A DNA stretch of 46,040 bases. Source: a virus. Location: IMG/VR virus record IMGVR_UViG_3300005515_000012, positions 1-46,040 of that record; one strand, written 5' to 3'. Under the pieces are notes generated by a model, which made no database searches, was not told the origin of the DNA, and saw only the letters and a program-made list of their open reading frames with translations. Of the stretch, positions 20,116 to 26,798 are shown piece by piece; the first letter of the stretch is position 1; the number at the start of each line of letters is the position of its first letter. A program made the position numbers and the translations under genes.

Positions 20116-20319
20116 ATGCAGCTTTCAGATTGGCTTTCTCAACACGGCATCAAGCGCAAGGATTTTGCGGCGCGGATTGGCGTCTCACCGCAAACCATCA
20201 CGGGTTGGTGCAAGGGAACTTTCTGGATCAAGCATGACCAGGCGAAGGCCGTCCTCAAGGAAACCGGAGGCGCTGTAACGCCGACCGACTTCCTGAAGAT
20301 GGATGAGGCGACTCAATGA
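20116..20319 (+). CDS. Cro-like XRE-family regulator
   Basis: Encodes 67 residues: MQLSDWLSQHGIKRKDFAAR, then IGVSPQTITGWCKG, a compact helix-turn-helix at about residues 12-31, as in YdaS/Cro-type proteins. It is divergent from the repressor and shares operators with it. No clear Shine-Dalgarno precedes the ATG. It probably represses the repressor gene and the early promoters during lytic growth. Confidence 0.82.
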   Translation: MQLSDWLSQHGIKRKDFAARIGVSPQTITGWCKGTFWIKHDQAKAVLKETGGAVTPTDFLKMDEATQ

Positions 20320-20585
20320 CCGGTCCGGCGCCGCTCCGTAACTGCGGACATCCTGATCGCCTCGACAGCGAGCGCTTCGCACTGTTGCGAGAGTTCGATG
20401 AGGTCCGCAGGCGAGCACACGACCGTGTAGAGCCAATTGAGTTGGCCGAATCGCTTGGCGCCGAAGACGAGGCGAACATCGTGCCCGTTGCCTTCGATCT
20501 CGCCGCTCATCTCGCTTACTTTGTACTCCGGCAGCCCAAAAGTGTCCGGAGCTATGGCAACTTCCGGAAAGTTCGGCATTCCCAT
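20313..20585 (-). CDS. Conserved small alpha/beta protein (antisense to the early right region)
   Basis: Encodes 90 residues: PNFPEVAIAPDTFGLPEYKV, VRLVFGAKRFGQLNWLYTVV, then a helix (PADLIELSQQCEALAVEA). The fold-like alternation and codon pattern make this strand more convincing than the overlapping plus frame (20316-20822), which is Arg/His-rich, although that frame starts with an ATGA overlap to the Cro-like gene. It converges on the Cro-like gene with a seven-base overlap. Function unknown. Confidence 0.62.
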   Translation of the reverse strand: MGMPNFPEVAIAPDTFGLPEYKVSEMSGEIEGNGHDVRLVFGAKRFGQLNWLYTVVCSPADLIELSQQCEALAVEAIRMSAVTERRRTGH

Positions 20586-20974
20586 GATCGCAGCCCCCGC
20601 TTATTGGCGCAAATCGCGCGCGGGATGAATCTGCAATGCGCACTTGTGAACACGCAAGTGAAATCGTCGTCAACTCGTAAACCTACAGGCTTTCGCGCGT
20701 CAGTTGAGCGCAATTCTACGCAATTAGTAGCTGTTCCCTGTGTAGGAACAGAGTGCAGCACATTGCATGGATTAGCTCCCTGCATTTCAGGCGTTTCACT
20801 TCAATTCGGAGTGCTCGCATGACGAAAAATTTAGAATTGAGCCGCCGCCCTGCGCTCGACGGGGGAATCAACACGCAGGGCGGCTCTCACAGCGCGGGAA
20901 CGCAATACAATCCGCACGCTAAAACCTCTTCTTCGCCGGCCATCTCCTCCCTTGGCCTGGCAAACTTGGCGCCA
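20586..20974. other. Lower-GC region with an inverted repeat and weak plus-strand frames
   Basis: No convincing gene. The plus strand has two overlapping frames, 20625-20822 (65 aa) and 20819-21139 (106 aa, joined by ATGA), but the second runs antisense to the better-supported gene 20975-21223. A perfect inverted repeat CTGTTCC-N7-GGAACAG lies at 20731-20751 and looks like an operator or hairpin. The region probably holds promoters for the reverse gene at 20313-20585. Confidence 0.4.
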
Positions 20975-21223
20975 TTAACGGCGTCCTTTTATTCCAGCGC
21001 TGTAGCGCCGTTCAAATTCGGCAAGCTCGCGCAAACGTTGATCGATGTACTCGCGTCGATCGTTGTTTTTCTTTTCCTCATCATGGTTGCGCTCAGTTTG
21101 CCGCTGAGCCTCTTCCTGATGGTCCTCGGAGTTATCTAGGTATCGAACTACGTTGGCGGTTGCCGCTGCCAGCGTAATGAAGCTGAACTCTTCGTTGTCG
21201 TTGTCGAATGTCGCGTTGCTCAT
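20975..21223 (-). CDS. Conserved coiled-coil protein
   Basis: Encodes 82 residues from ATG at 21223: MSNATFDNDNEEFSFITLAA, then a helix ATANVVRYLD and a highly charged Glu/Arg/Asn coil (RREYIDQRLRELAEFERR). The pattern is familiar from Bradyrhizobium-type phage genes. It is divergent from the gene at 21255 across only 31 bases. The antisense frame on the plus strand would read as a TM protein, a usual shadow of a charged coil. Function unknown. Confidence 0.66.
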   Translation of the reverse strand: MSNATFDNDNEEFSFITLAAATANVVRYLDNSEDHQEEAQRQTERNHDEEKKNNDRREYIDQRLRELAEFERRYSAGIKGRR

Positions 21224-21254
21224 GGCCCAGAATGAACCATGAGGAGTATCCGGA

Positions 21255-21683
21255 ATGCCGGAAAAGAAGGTCGTAGAAATGGAACAAGCGATCAATTGGC
21301 CGGACGAGATCGGCATAATCGCCGGTCCTTTCGGGGGGAACCGCAAGAGCTGGTTGGCGCGTGCTGCTCGAGTTGCTGGCGTGACTTATCGCCAGATCAA
21401 GGCGTTGTACTACGGCGAGCACGATGACCCGCGCCATTCGGTTGGAACGAAGCTCCTGGCGGCGGCTCAGGAAGCTAGAATTCAAAGGGCGAAATGCGAT
21501 GCGCTTAATGTTGCGGAATTTTTTAGTCGGCACGCTCAAGCGCTTGCCAGCAGCAATCCGGATCTGGATCGGGAGCGCATTGATGAGTTCGTCGCTGCGG
21601 CGCGCGCGATTGGCGGCCGAGATCGCGCCGGAGATCATGCCGACAAAGGACTAGCCGGGCCATTTCTCGGCAAAGATCCGTAG
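21255..21683 (+). CDS. Putative HTH regulatory protein of the early right operon
   Basis: Encodes 142 residues. GAGGAG lies eight bases before the ATG at 21255; an internal ATG at 21279 is also preceded by AGAAGG. The segment WLARAARVAGVTYRQIKALY is a likely helix-turn-helix, followed by GTKLLAAAQEARIQRAK and a helical end. It probably binds DNA and regulates early genes. No exact family was recognised. Confidence 0.66.
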   Translation: MPEKKVVEMEQAINWPDEIGIIAGPFGGNRKSWLARAARVAGVTYRQIKALYYGEHDDPRHSVGTKLLAAAQEARIQRAKCDALNVAEFFSRHAQALASSNPDLDRERIDEFVAAARAIGGRDRAGDHADKGLAGPFLGKDP

Positions 21684-21737
21684 GAAGTGAAGTAGCCCGC
21701 CGCATCACGGCATCGGGCATAGAAGGAAGGCAGGGGA

Positions 21738-22229
21738 ATGACACTCGCAGAACAATTGCATGCCGAGCGCAAGGCCCGGCTGGTGCGCCTTGGCGCTGTG
21801 CCGACCAAGGCCGTCGTTTCTCATCTGACAGAGGCGGATATCATCCCGCTGAAGGTCAAGCCCGCGGCCATTGATGTGCCGTCGGCGGAATCCTTCTGGC
21901 CGTCGCTTTGGTGCTGGGACCTGGTGACGATGCCTCAGAGGCTCCCGTCCTTCTGCAAGACGATCCAGTCCGTCGTCGCGGCGGAATTCAACATCTCCGT
22001 TCTCGACATGCGGTCTACGCGCCGGACGAACAATGTCACGGTCCCCCGCTGGGTCGCGATGTACCTCTGCCAGCAACTACTGGAGTGGTCGCTGCCTCAG
22101 ATCGGCAGACACTTCGGCGGCAAGGATCATACGACGGTGCTGCACGGCCTCAAGCGCGTCGAGGCAATGATGGAGATGGATTTCGACTTCCGCAACAGGG
22201 TCAATTCACTGATGGTGAGGTTCGCATGA
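21738..22229 (+). CDS. DnaA domain IV-like DNA-binding protein
   Basis: Encodes 163 residues. The first 65 residues are not DnaA-like. Residues about 70-150 match domain IV of DnaA, the DNA-box-binding helix-turn-helix, with the signature QIGRHFGGKDHTTVLHGLKR (121-140). The AAA+ ATPase domain is absent. It should bind DnaA-box-like sites and may help recruit or compete with host DnaA at the phage origin. It is followed by RusA, GapR-like and initiator genes. AGGCAGGGG precedes the start. Confidence 0.85.
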   Translation: MTLAEQLHAERKARLVRLGAVPTKAVVSHLTEADIIPLKVKPAAIDVPSAESFWPSLWCWDLVTMPQRLPSFCKTIQSVVAAEFNISVLDMRSTRRTNNVTVPRWVAMYLCQQLLEWSLPQIGRHFGGKDHTTVLHGLKRVEAMMEMDFDFRNRVNSLMVRFA

Positions 22230-22405
22230 CGCCGATCCATGAGATCGTCTCACGCATGAGGCGGCTTCCGCTGCATCACCGCATTGCCCATCTGCGTGCG
22301 TTGGTCGCGGCCGAGAAGCCGCATTCGGTCCGGCGCAACGAACTCCAGTCCTTGCTGGAGGGCGCGATCCTGAAACAACTCCGCAAGGAGAACCGCGCGG
22401 CATGA
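22226..22405 (+). CDS. Small basic helical protein
   Basis: Encodes 59 residues: MTPIHEIVSRMRRLPLHHRI, then an Arg/His-rich helix and LQSLLEGAILKQLRKENRAA. ATGA overlaps couple it to both the DnaA-like gene before and the RusA gene after. Its charge suggests nucleic acid or protein contacts. Function unknown. Confidence 0.7.
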   Translation: MTPIHEIVSRMRRLPLHHRIAHLRALVAAEKPHSVRRNELQSLLEGAILKQLRKENRAA

Positions 22406-22785
22406 ACGTGGTTCTCACACTTCCATTCCCGGTGAGCGTCAATGCGATGTTCGCCGACGGCAAAACGCGCCGTCACAAGTCGCAGCGATACTGCGATTGG
22501 CTTGTGGAAGCTGGGTATGCGCTCAAATTGCAGAAGCCAGCGCAGATCAAGGGGCAGTATCATATCACTTACGCTTTCCAGGAAGGCCAAGACAGGCGCG
22601 AGCGCGACGCCTTCAACCTGGAGAAGGGCTGCACCGATCTCCTCGTCAAGCACGGCGTCGTCGAGGGCGACAGCAACAAGTACCTGCGTAAAGGGTCCGT
22701 CGAATGGGACCGCTCAGTAATCGGCGTGCGTATCACAATCACACCGCTAGAGCAGGGGAATGCATCACATGGAAGCCGGCCATAA
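22402..22785 (+). CDS. rusA: RusA-type Holliday junction resolvase
   Basis: Encodes 127 residues. LPFPVSVNAMFADGKTRRHK at the N-terminus and RRERDAFNLEKGCTDLLVKH, then VVEGDSNK, are the RusA hallmarks: PxSVNxx, and the acidic D-x-x-N-x-x-K-x-x-x-D active site. It resolves four-way junctions during phage recombination and replication. It overlaps its neighbours on both sides within the replication operon. Confidence 0.9.
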   Translation: MNVVLTLPFPVSVNAMFADGKTRRHKSQRYCDWLVEAGYALKLQKPAQIKGQYHITYAFQEGQDRRERDAFNLEKGCTDLLVKHGVVEGDSNKYLRKGSVEWDRSVIGVRITITPLEQGNASHGSRP

Positions 22786-23011
22786 CAGCCAGGGGCAACT
22801 CAAGGCGCTCGTAGAGCGCATCAATCGCCTGATGGACGATCGCGACGAGGTGTCGAGCGATATTCGAGATGTATTCGCTGAGGCGAAGTCGGCCGGGTAC
22901 GATTTGCCGGCGCTGCGAGCTATCATTCGCTCTCTACGCGAAGATGCCGATAAGCGCCGCAACAGAGAGGCGATGATCGATCTCTATAGCAACGAGCTGG
23001 GGATCGGGTGA
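22769..23011 (+). CDS. GapR-like protein (DUF2312)
   Basis: Encodes 80 residues (83 from an earlier ATG at 22760): LKALVERINRLMDDRDEVSS, FAEAKSAGYDLPALRAIIRS and REAMIDLYSNELG closely follow the DUF2312/GapR pattern. In Alphaproteobacteria GapR binds overtwisted DNA ahead of forks. AGGGGA lies nine bases before 22769, favouring that start. A phage copy may manage supercoiling during phage replication; that is inference. Confidence 0.85.
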   Translation: MEAGHNSQGQLKALVERINRLMDDRDEVSSDIRDVFAEAKSAGYDLPALRAIIRSLREDADKRRNREAMIDLYSNELGIG

Positions 23012-23550
23012 TGGCGCGGGTTGGACTTTCTAAGAAGACCCGCTTTGACATATTCAAGCGGGATGGGTTCCAGTGCGCATATTGCGGCGCGCACCCTTCG
23101 GAGACCGTCCTGCTTGAGGTGGACCACATCCATCCGGTAGCGGAGGGCGGGACTAACGACATCGACAACCTACTGACGGCTTGTTGGGACTGCAACCGCG
23201 GCAAGGGTGCCGGCCTGCTGTCGAGTGCCCCCCAGTCGCTTGAGGAAAAAGCCGTCCAGGTCGCCGAGCGTGAGGCTCAGCTTCGCGCCTATTATCAGAT
23301 CCTCGAACTCCGCGAAGAGCGCAGAGACGAAGATGCGTGGTCCGTAGCTGGAATATTCCTTGAATATTTTGCCATGGCAGCGATGCCGAAGGATGGGATT
23401 ATCAGCATTCGCATGTTCATCGAAAGGCTCGATGTGTTCGAGGTGCGAGAGGCGATGAACATCGCTTGTGCTAGAAAGAATAGCGGATACGCGGTCTGGA
23501 AATATTTTTGCGGCGTGTGCTGGAACAAGATCCGGAGTGCGGGACGCTGA
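23011..23550 (+). CDS. HNH endonuclease-domain protein with long C-terminus
   Basis: Encodes 179 residues. TRFDIFKRDGFQCAYCG (C22, C25), LEVDHIHPVAEGG (D38, H39), DNLLTACWDCNRGKG (N53, C58, C61) is a standard HNH module. About 110 residues follow, largely helical, with IISIRMFIERLDVFEVREAM, possibly for DNA or partner binding. The ATG overlaps the GapR-like stop (TGATG). It lies in the replication operon next to the initiator, so it may act in replication or recombination and not only as a homing enzyme. Confidence 0.82.
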   Translation: MARVGLSKKTRFDIFKRDGFQCAYCGAHPSETVLLEVDHIHPVAEGGTNDIDNLLTACWDCNRGKGAGLLSSAPQSLEEKAVQVAEREAQLRAYYQILELREERRDEDAWSVAGIFLEYFAMAAMPKDGIISIRMFIERLDVFEVREAMNIACARKNSGYAVWKYFCGVCWNKIRSAGR

Positions 23551-24449
23551 TGGCTCGCATTCGCACGATAAAGCCCGAATTTCCGCAATCCGAGAGCGTC
23601 GGGCGACTTTCGCGCGATGCAAGGCTGCTCTATGTCCAACTCTGGACAATTGTTGACGATGCCGGGAGGGCTCGCGCGGCCTCGCGAATGCTCGCGAGCC
23701 TTCTCTATCCGTATGATGACGATGCCCGCGACCTGATAGATGGTTGGTTGGACGAGTTGGAGCAGGGCGAGAAGATCCGCCGCTACGAAGTCGATGGTGC
23801 TCAGTACCTCGAAATCGTTAAGTGGTTGGAACATCAGAAGATTGATAAGCCGTCGAAGTCGCGTCTTCCGGAATTCGTGGAGGGCTCGCGAGTTATCGCG
23901 AATGTTCGCGAGGCTTCGACTACGGACCTAGTACCTAGTACCTTGGACCTAGTACCTCCGAACGCTCCGCGTTCTCGTGCGGCTTCGCCTTCGAATGAGG
24001 ATTTTGAAAAGTTCAAAAAGGACTATCCGAAGCGCGCCGGCAACTATGGTTGGAAGTCCGCCGAGCGAAAGTACCTTGCGCTCGTGAAAACGGGCGTCTC
24101 TCCCCAGGCGATCAGTATTGCTGTCCGGCGGCATGCCGAGGAGATGCGGAAGTTGAAGCGCATCGGCACGGAGTTTGTTCCGATGCCCGCAAGCTGGCTG
24201 AACTCGGAGGATTTCATCGAAAGCGCCGTTGAGGCGTTCGAGGCGCCGCAGCCCGCCGCCGGCTTCTACGCCAAGTTCGGCAGCGAAGAACAGGACGCTT
24301 GGGACGCATTCGGCAAAGCCAAGCTGGGCAAGGCATATCCGCGCGATGGCAAGGGCGGGTGGTGGCATTCGGCGCAGTGGCCGCCAGATTACGTTCCGCT
24401 GGCGCAGGCGCATGGAGCGCCTCCTGTGCCGGTTCTGAAGACTATGTAG
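23550..24449 (+). CDS. Phage replication initiator-like protein
   Basis: Encodes 299 residues. The N-terminus MARIRTIKPEFPQSESVGRL, RLLYVQLWTIVDDAGR is the winged-helix start typical of phage replisome organiser proteins (lambda O / DnaD-like users). A variable linker (residues about 105-150) is followed by a second conserved part (DYPKRAGNYGWKSAERKYLA; PMPASWLNSEDF). It should bind the phage origin and recruit the helicase system. Repeats at 23666-23955 lie inside the gene, the position of the lambda origin within gene O. Confidence 0.8.
   Translation: MARIRTIKPEFPQSESVGRLSRDARLLYVQLWTIVDDAGRARAASRMLASLLYPYDDDARDLIDGWLDELEQGEKIRRYEVDGAQYLEIVKWLEHQKIDKPSKSRLPEFVEGSRVIANVREASTTDLVPSTLDLVPPNAPRSRAASPSNEDFEKFKKDYPKRAGNYGWKSAERKYLALVKTGVSPQAISIAVRRHAEEMRKLKRIGTEFVPMPASWLNSEDFIESAVEAFEAPQPAAGFYAKFGSEEQDAWDAFGKAKLGKAYPRDGKGGWWHSAQWPPDYVPLAQAHGAPPVPVLKTM
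23666..24022. other. Putative phage replication origin (iterons inside the initiator gene)
   Basis: Two 38-base blocks, 23666-23703 and 23880-23917, match at about 32 positions. Each contains three TCGCG cores at 10-base spacing (CTCGCG...TCGCGAATG...TCGCGAG). The blocks lie in different reading frames of the initiator gene, so the likeness is not due to protein sequence. A 7-base tandem follows: CTAGTAC, CTAGTAC, CTTGGAC, CTAGTAC (23928-23955). An AT-rich stretch is at about 23997-24022 (ATTTTGAAAAGTTCAAAAAG). This matches the plan iterons plus AT-rich unwinding element. Confidence 0.55.
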
Positions 24450-24476
24450 CGTCCAACTGCATCACACGGGGCAACC

Positions 24477-24683
24477 ATGACCACAGCATCACTCACAATC
24501 CGCCAGCGGCAGGTTTGCGAACTTGCGATCCAGGGCCTTTCGCACAAGGAGATCGCTCGAAAGCTGGATATCAGCTACCGGACGGTCGAGGATCACATCT
24601 ATCACGCCTACAAAGTTTACGGCGTGAACAACAAGGTTGGGTTGCTTTATCGGATCATGGGTGGCGCGAATGGCGCGAGCTAA
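24477..24683 (+). CDS. Stand-alone LuxR/GerE-type HTH protein
   Basis: Encodes 68 residues: LTIRQRQVCELAIQGLSHKE, then IARKLDISYRTVEDHIYHAY, the complete LuxR-type four-helix DNA-binding domain with no sensor or receiver domain. It is probably a constitutively active regulator, perhaps of late genes, because it is near the end of the early operon just before the late region. Confidence 0.85.
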   Translation: MTTASLTIRQRQVCELAIQGLSHKEIARKLDISYRTVEDHIYHAYKVYGVNNKVGLLYRIMGGANGAS

Positions 24684-25230
24684 ACGACGGCAGCCCTACG
24701 ATCCGAGCAAGCCGGCACATGACCGGCGGGCTACCGATCTGTTGAGGAATGCGATGGTCGCCCCCGTCGAGGTCGATGACCCGATGGAGATTGGGTCGAA
24801 GTTGATCGTCATGCGATCTCTTCGGAATGATCCCCTAGCTGCTTTGCATTCTCGGCAGTTCATCGATGACGCCCAGCTTTGGGGTGGCCGTGCTTTCCAG
24901 CGCGATTTCGAGGCTGCCGAGCGCGGTCCTCGTGCCATTGATCCATCGAAGGAGGCCGTTGACGGTGGAGTGATGCCAGAACCGATTACGGAGGCCCAGC
25001 AGCGCGCGGCGCGGTCTCTGGCTCGTGTGTATGCGGAGCTTGGTCAAAACGGCTCAGCGATCGTCTCTGACGTTTTAATCCACGGCAGGACAATTACGGA
25101 GTTGACTGCGCGGCGTGGGATGGAGGGCGAGCGCTGGGAAAAATACTTCGGAATGCGCTTTCGTGAGTGCTTGGACTGTCTGGCGTTGGTTTATGGTTTT
25201 GCGATGACATCTGGCGGGAGCGTGAAATGA
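24670..25230 (+). CDS. Putative late regulator (DUF6456-like)
   Basis: Encodes 186 residues from ATG at 24670, overlapping the LuxR-type gene by 14 bases. A basic N-terminus (MARAKRRQPYDPSKPAHDRR) is followed by linker and a C-terminal helical region (ITEAQQRAARSLARVYAELG; VLIHGRTITELTARRGME; RFRECLDCLALVYGF) resembling the HTH-like C-terminus of DUF6456 proteins. The pair with the LuxR-type gene suggests control of late transcription. The family is uncertain. Confidence 0.6.
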   Translation: MARAKRRQPYDPSKPAHDRRATDLLRNAMVAPVEVDDPMEIGSKLIVMRSLRNDPLAALHSRQFIDDAQLWGGRAFQRDFEAAERGPRAIDPSKEAVDGGVMPEPITEAQQRAARSLARVYAELGQNGSAIVSDVLIHGRTITELTARRGMEGERWEKYFGMRFRECLDCLALVYGFAMTSGGSVK

Positions 25231-25418
25231 GATTTTGCGTCATTCTTGTCGCGGCAGTTCTCTGTGGGTGCAGCCAGAGCGAACCCGAGCCGGACCGGGC
25301 CGTTGCCGTCGCACGCATCTGTCGCGATGGCAGCCATATCTTTAAATACCGGGATGGTTCGTATCACACATCTTGGGGCTATGCAGTCGAAGACCTCGAC
25401 AAGGTATGCCAGCCCTGA
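25227..25418 (+). CDS. Small lipoprotein
   Basis: Encodes 63 residues: MRFCVILVAAVLCGCSQSEP has a lipobox (VLCGC) with a basic start. The mature part has RICRDGSHIFKYRDGSYHTS and a C-terminal Cys. ATGA overlap with the upstream gene. It is the last gene before a strong terminator and may be a lysogenic-conversion or exclusion lipoprotein; that is inference. Confidence 0.7.
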   Translation: MRFCVILVAAVLCGCSQSEPEPDRAVAVARICRDGSHIFKYRDGSYHTSWGYAVEDLDKVCQP

Positions 25419-25484
25419 TCCGTAGTCAGCCGGATGGACCGGTCCAGCAAATCAGGGTACATCAATCATCGTCGCAAGATTTGT

Positions 25485-25517
25485 AACCCGCCCGGAGAAA
25501 TCCGCTGGCGGGTTTTT
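25485..25517 (+). terminator. Strong terminator ending the early right operon
   Basis: AACCCGCC (25485-25492) pairs with GGCGGGTT (25506-25513) around a 13-base loop and is followed by TTTT. A 12-base palindrome TGGACCGGTCCA (25435-25446) lies upstream in the same gap. Confidence 0.8.
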
Positions 25518-25590
25518 CGTTTGGGCCATCCCTGAATTGTCCGGTACACGCGCTATGACCGCGACCAGGGGCGCGAATGGTCCAATTCAG

Positions 25591-25681
25591 TTCGGGCACC
25601 CTCAAGCGCACCGTTGAGCTACTCCCCCTGCCATAGGCCCTTTAGGTGCCTAGAGCTCCGACATGCTGAGTGGTGCCCGAA
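25591..25681 (+). ncRNA. Candidate structured 5' leader of the late operon
   Basis: TTCGGGCACC (25591-25600) is perfectly complementary to GGTGCCCGAA (25672-25681). They enclose the hairpins CTCAA-N8-TTGAG (25601-25618) and TAGGC-N9-GCCTA (25634-25652). A second GGTGCC (25645-25650) could pair with the same left arm, so two exclusive folds are possible. The right arm ends five bases before the TTGGAG ribosome binding site of the gene at 25699. Outside these bases, 25518-25590 shows nothing clear. Confidence 0.45.
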
Positions 25682-25698
25682 ACCTTTTGGAGCAAACC

Positions 25699-25800
25699 AT
25701 GACCAAGGCGCAGATTGAACTGCTCGCCCGCCTGATCCGCGACGGACAGGCGAAGATTGTCGAACGGAACGGTAAGCTGGTTCCGGTCAGCCTGATCTGA
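25699..25800 (+). CDS. Small helical protein (33 aa), first late gene
   Basis: Encodes MTKAQIELLARLIRDGQAKI and VERNGKLVPVSLI. TTGGAG lies before the ATG, and the stop overlaps the next start (TGATG). It could be a small regulator or peptide. Function unknown. Confidence 0.6.
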   Translation: MTKAQIELLARLIRDGQAKIVERNGKLVPVSLI

Positions 25801-25913
25801 TGAACTTCGGTATTCCCCACGCATTCGCCTACGCAGATCAGGTCTGGGCTGGCGTGATTTACCTGGGGGTGTTTGCCGCTGGATGGGTTGCGCGAGGAGT
25901 CTGCCGTGGGTGA
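25800..25913 (+). CDS. Small membrane protein (37 aa)
   Basis: Encodes MNFGIPHAFAYADQVWAGVI, YLGVFAAGWVARGVCRG: one TM segment with a basic end. The start overlaps the previous stop. The next gene begins inside it at a GTG. Function unknown. Confidence 0.58.
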   Translation: MNFGIPHAFAYADQVWAGVIYLGVFAAGWVARGVCRG

Positions 25914-26064
25914 TGTCGTCCAGCTCCGAGACTTCAAGCGCCGCGAGGAACGCGAGGCGGCCGACGTGAGGCTTGCGAAGCAGGTGATGGGGCTCGACAC
26001 CGCGCCGTCCGAAATGCCGCCTGTGTGGCCGTCCTACACGGCTCCGGATAGTGACCCAGCTTAG
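25906..26064 (+). CDS. Small charged hypothetical protein (52 aa)
   Basis: Starts at GTG 25906 (GTG GGT GAT GTC), overlapping the upstream gene by eight bases: GDVVQLRDFKRREEREAADV, then a Pro/Ser/Asp tail. It overlaps the next gene by 14 bases. Function unknown. Confidence 0.58.
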   Translation: MGDVVQLRDFKRREEREAADVRLAKQVMGLDTAPSEMPPVWPSYTAPDSDPA

Positions 26065-26548
26065 CGCCAATGATCTTGGCTGGTTTGATCTTCGCCTTTC
26101 GATCGCTGTTTACGAAACCCAGAGATTGACGCCTGAGATGTCAGCGCTCGAACTGAAGGAAGCGCTGAAGGACATCGCGGGCAACGACCAGCTAACCGTT
26201 GGCTATGCCACAAATGGCAACCAGATCGTTACCATTGGCGACAGGTCGGTTGAAGTCGGGCCAATGGCCTCGAATGACGAGATCAGACTGGCGCTTCAGA
26301 ACCCCTTCATTCGCACGGAAAACACGAAGATGAGCGTCACTGGCGCCAAGTTCCTGGCTGAGCAAATCCGCAACCAGCTTGCAGCGGCCAAGGCGCAGCT
26401 CAACCAGGCTGGTCAGGAGATGACCGATGTTATGGCGGAGTTGCAGGATACGGCGAACGCGGCGACGCAGCAGGTCAAGGACATCAAGGCTGAGACTGCC
26501 GACCTGAAGGCGGCGCTTGGGCTGAACTCGAACGGGGCGCCGGAATGA
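26051..26548 (+). CDS. Hypothetical coiled-coil protein of the packaging region
   Basis: Encodes 165 residues from GTG at 26051. The N-terminal domain (LRLSIAVYETQRLTPEMSAL; NQIVTIGDRSVEVG) is alpha/beta; from about residue 95 a long Ala/Gln/Lys coil (KFLAEQIRNQLAAAKAQLNQ). Just upstream of the terminase genes. Function unknown; an internal or accessory head protein is possible. Confidence 0.65.
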   Translation: MTQLSANDLGWFDLRLSIAVYETQRLTPEMSALELKEALKDIAGNDQLTVGYATNGNQIVTIGDRSVEVGPMASNDEIRLALQNPFIRTENTKMSVTGAKFLAEQIRNQLAAAKAQLNQAGQEMTDVMAELQDTANAATQQVKDIKAETADLKAALGLNSNGAPE

Positions 26549-26784
26549 CCGCGGCCATTCACGACTTCAAGTCGATCAGGCGCAAGCTGGACCGGCAAGA
26601 GCAGAAGGCCGAGTTCGAGGAGAAGAATCCGCCGGCTGAGACTGCGATGTACGGCTGGCCGCTGTGTGGGGTGGCTGTGCCCTATGGGCCGGCTCGCGGG
26701 TGGCTGGCGCCGGATAGCGGGCTGCCTCAGAACCAGTACCAGATTCAGGCCGCATCGAATCTCTTTGGTAACTACAACAAATAG
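26545..26784 (+). CDS. Hypothetical protein before the terminase genes
   Basis: Encodes 79 residues: IHDFKSIRRKLDRQEQKAEF (basic/charged helix), then an aromatic Pro/Gly-rich tail (MYGWPLCGVAVPYGPARGWL). ATGA overlap with the upstream gene. Function unknown. Confidence 0.65.
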   Translation: MTAAIHDFKSIRRKLDRQEQKAEFEEKNPPAETAMYGWPLCGVAVPYGPARGWLAPDSGLPQNQYQIQAASNLFGNYNK

Positions 26785-26798
26785 TTGAGGAATTTAAT

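Noticed and set aside
20819-21139. Plus-strand frame of 106 residues with a strongly hydrophobic C-terminus.
   Set aside because: The hydrophobic part is exactly antisense to the charged coil of the better-supported minus gene 20975-21223, a usual shadow effect. Its N-terminal 50 residues remain possible.
25600-25640. On the minus strand a sequence starting GGGGGAGTAGCTCAACGGT looks like the 5' half of a tRNA.
   Set aside because: No matching D-stem closure, anticodon arm, T-arm (GGTTCGA-type) or acceptor pairing follows; the bases fit better in the hairpin structure described for 25591-25681.
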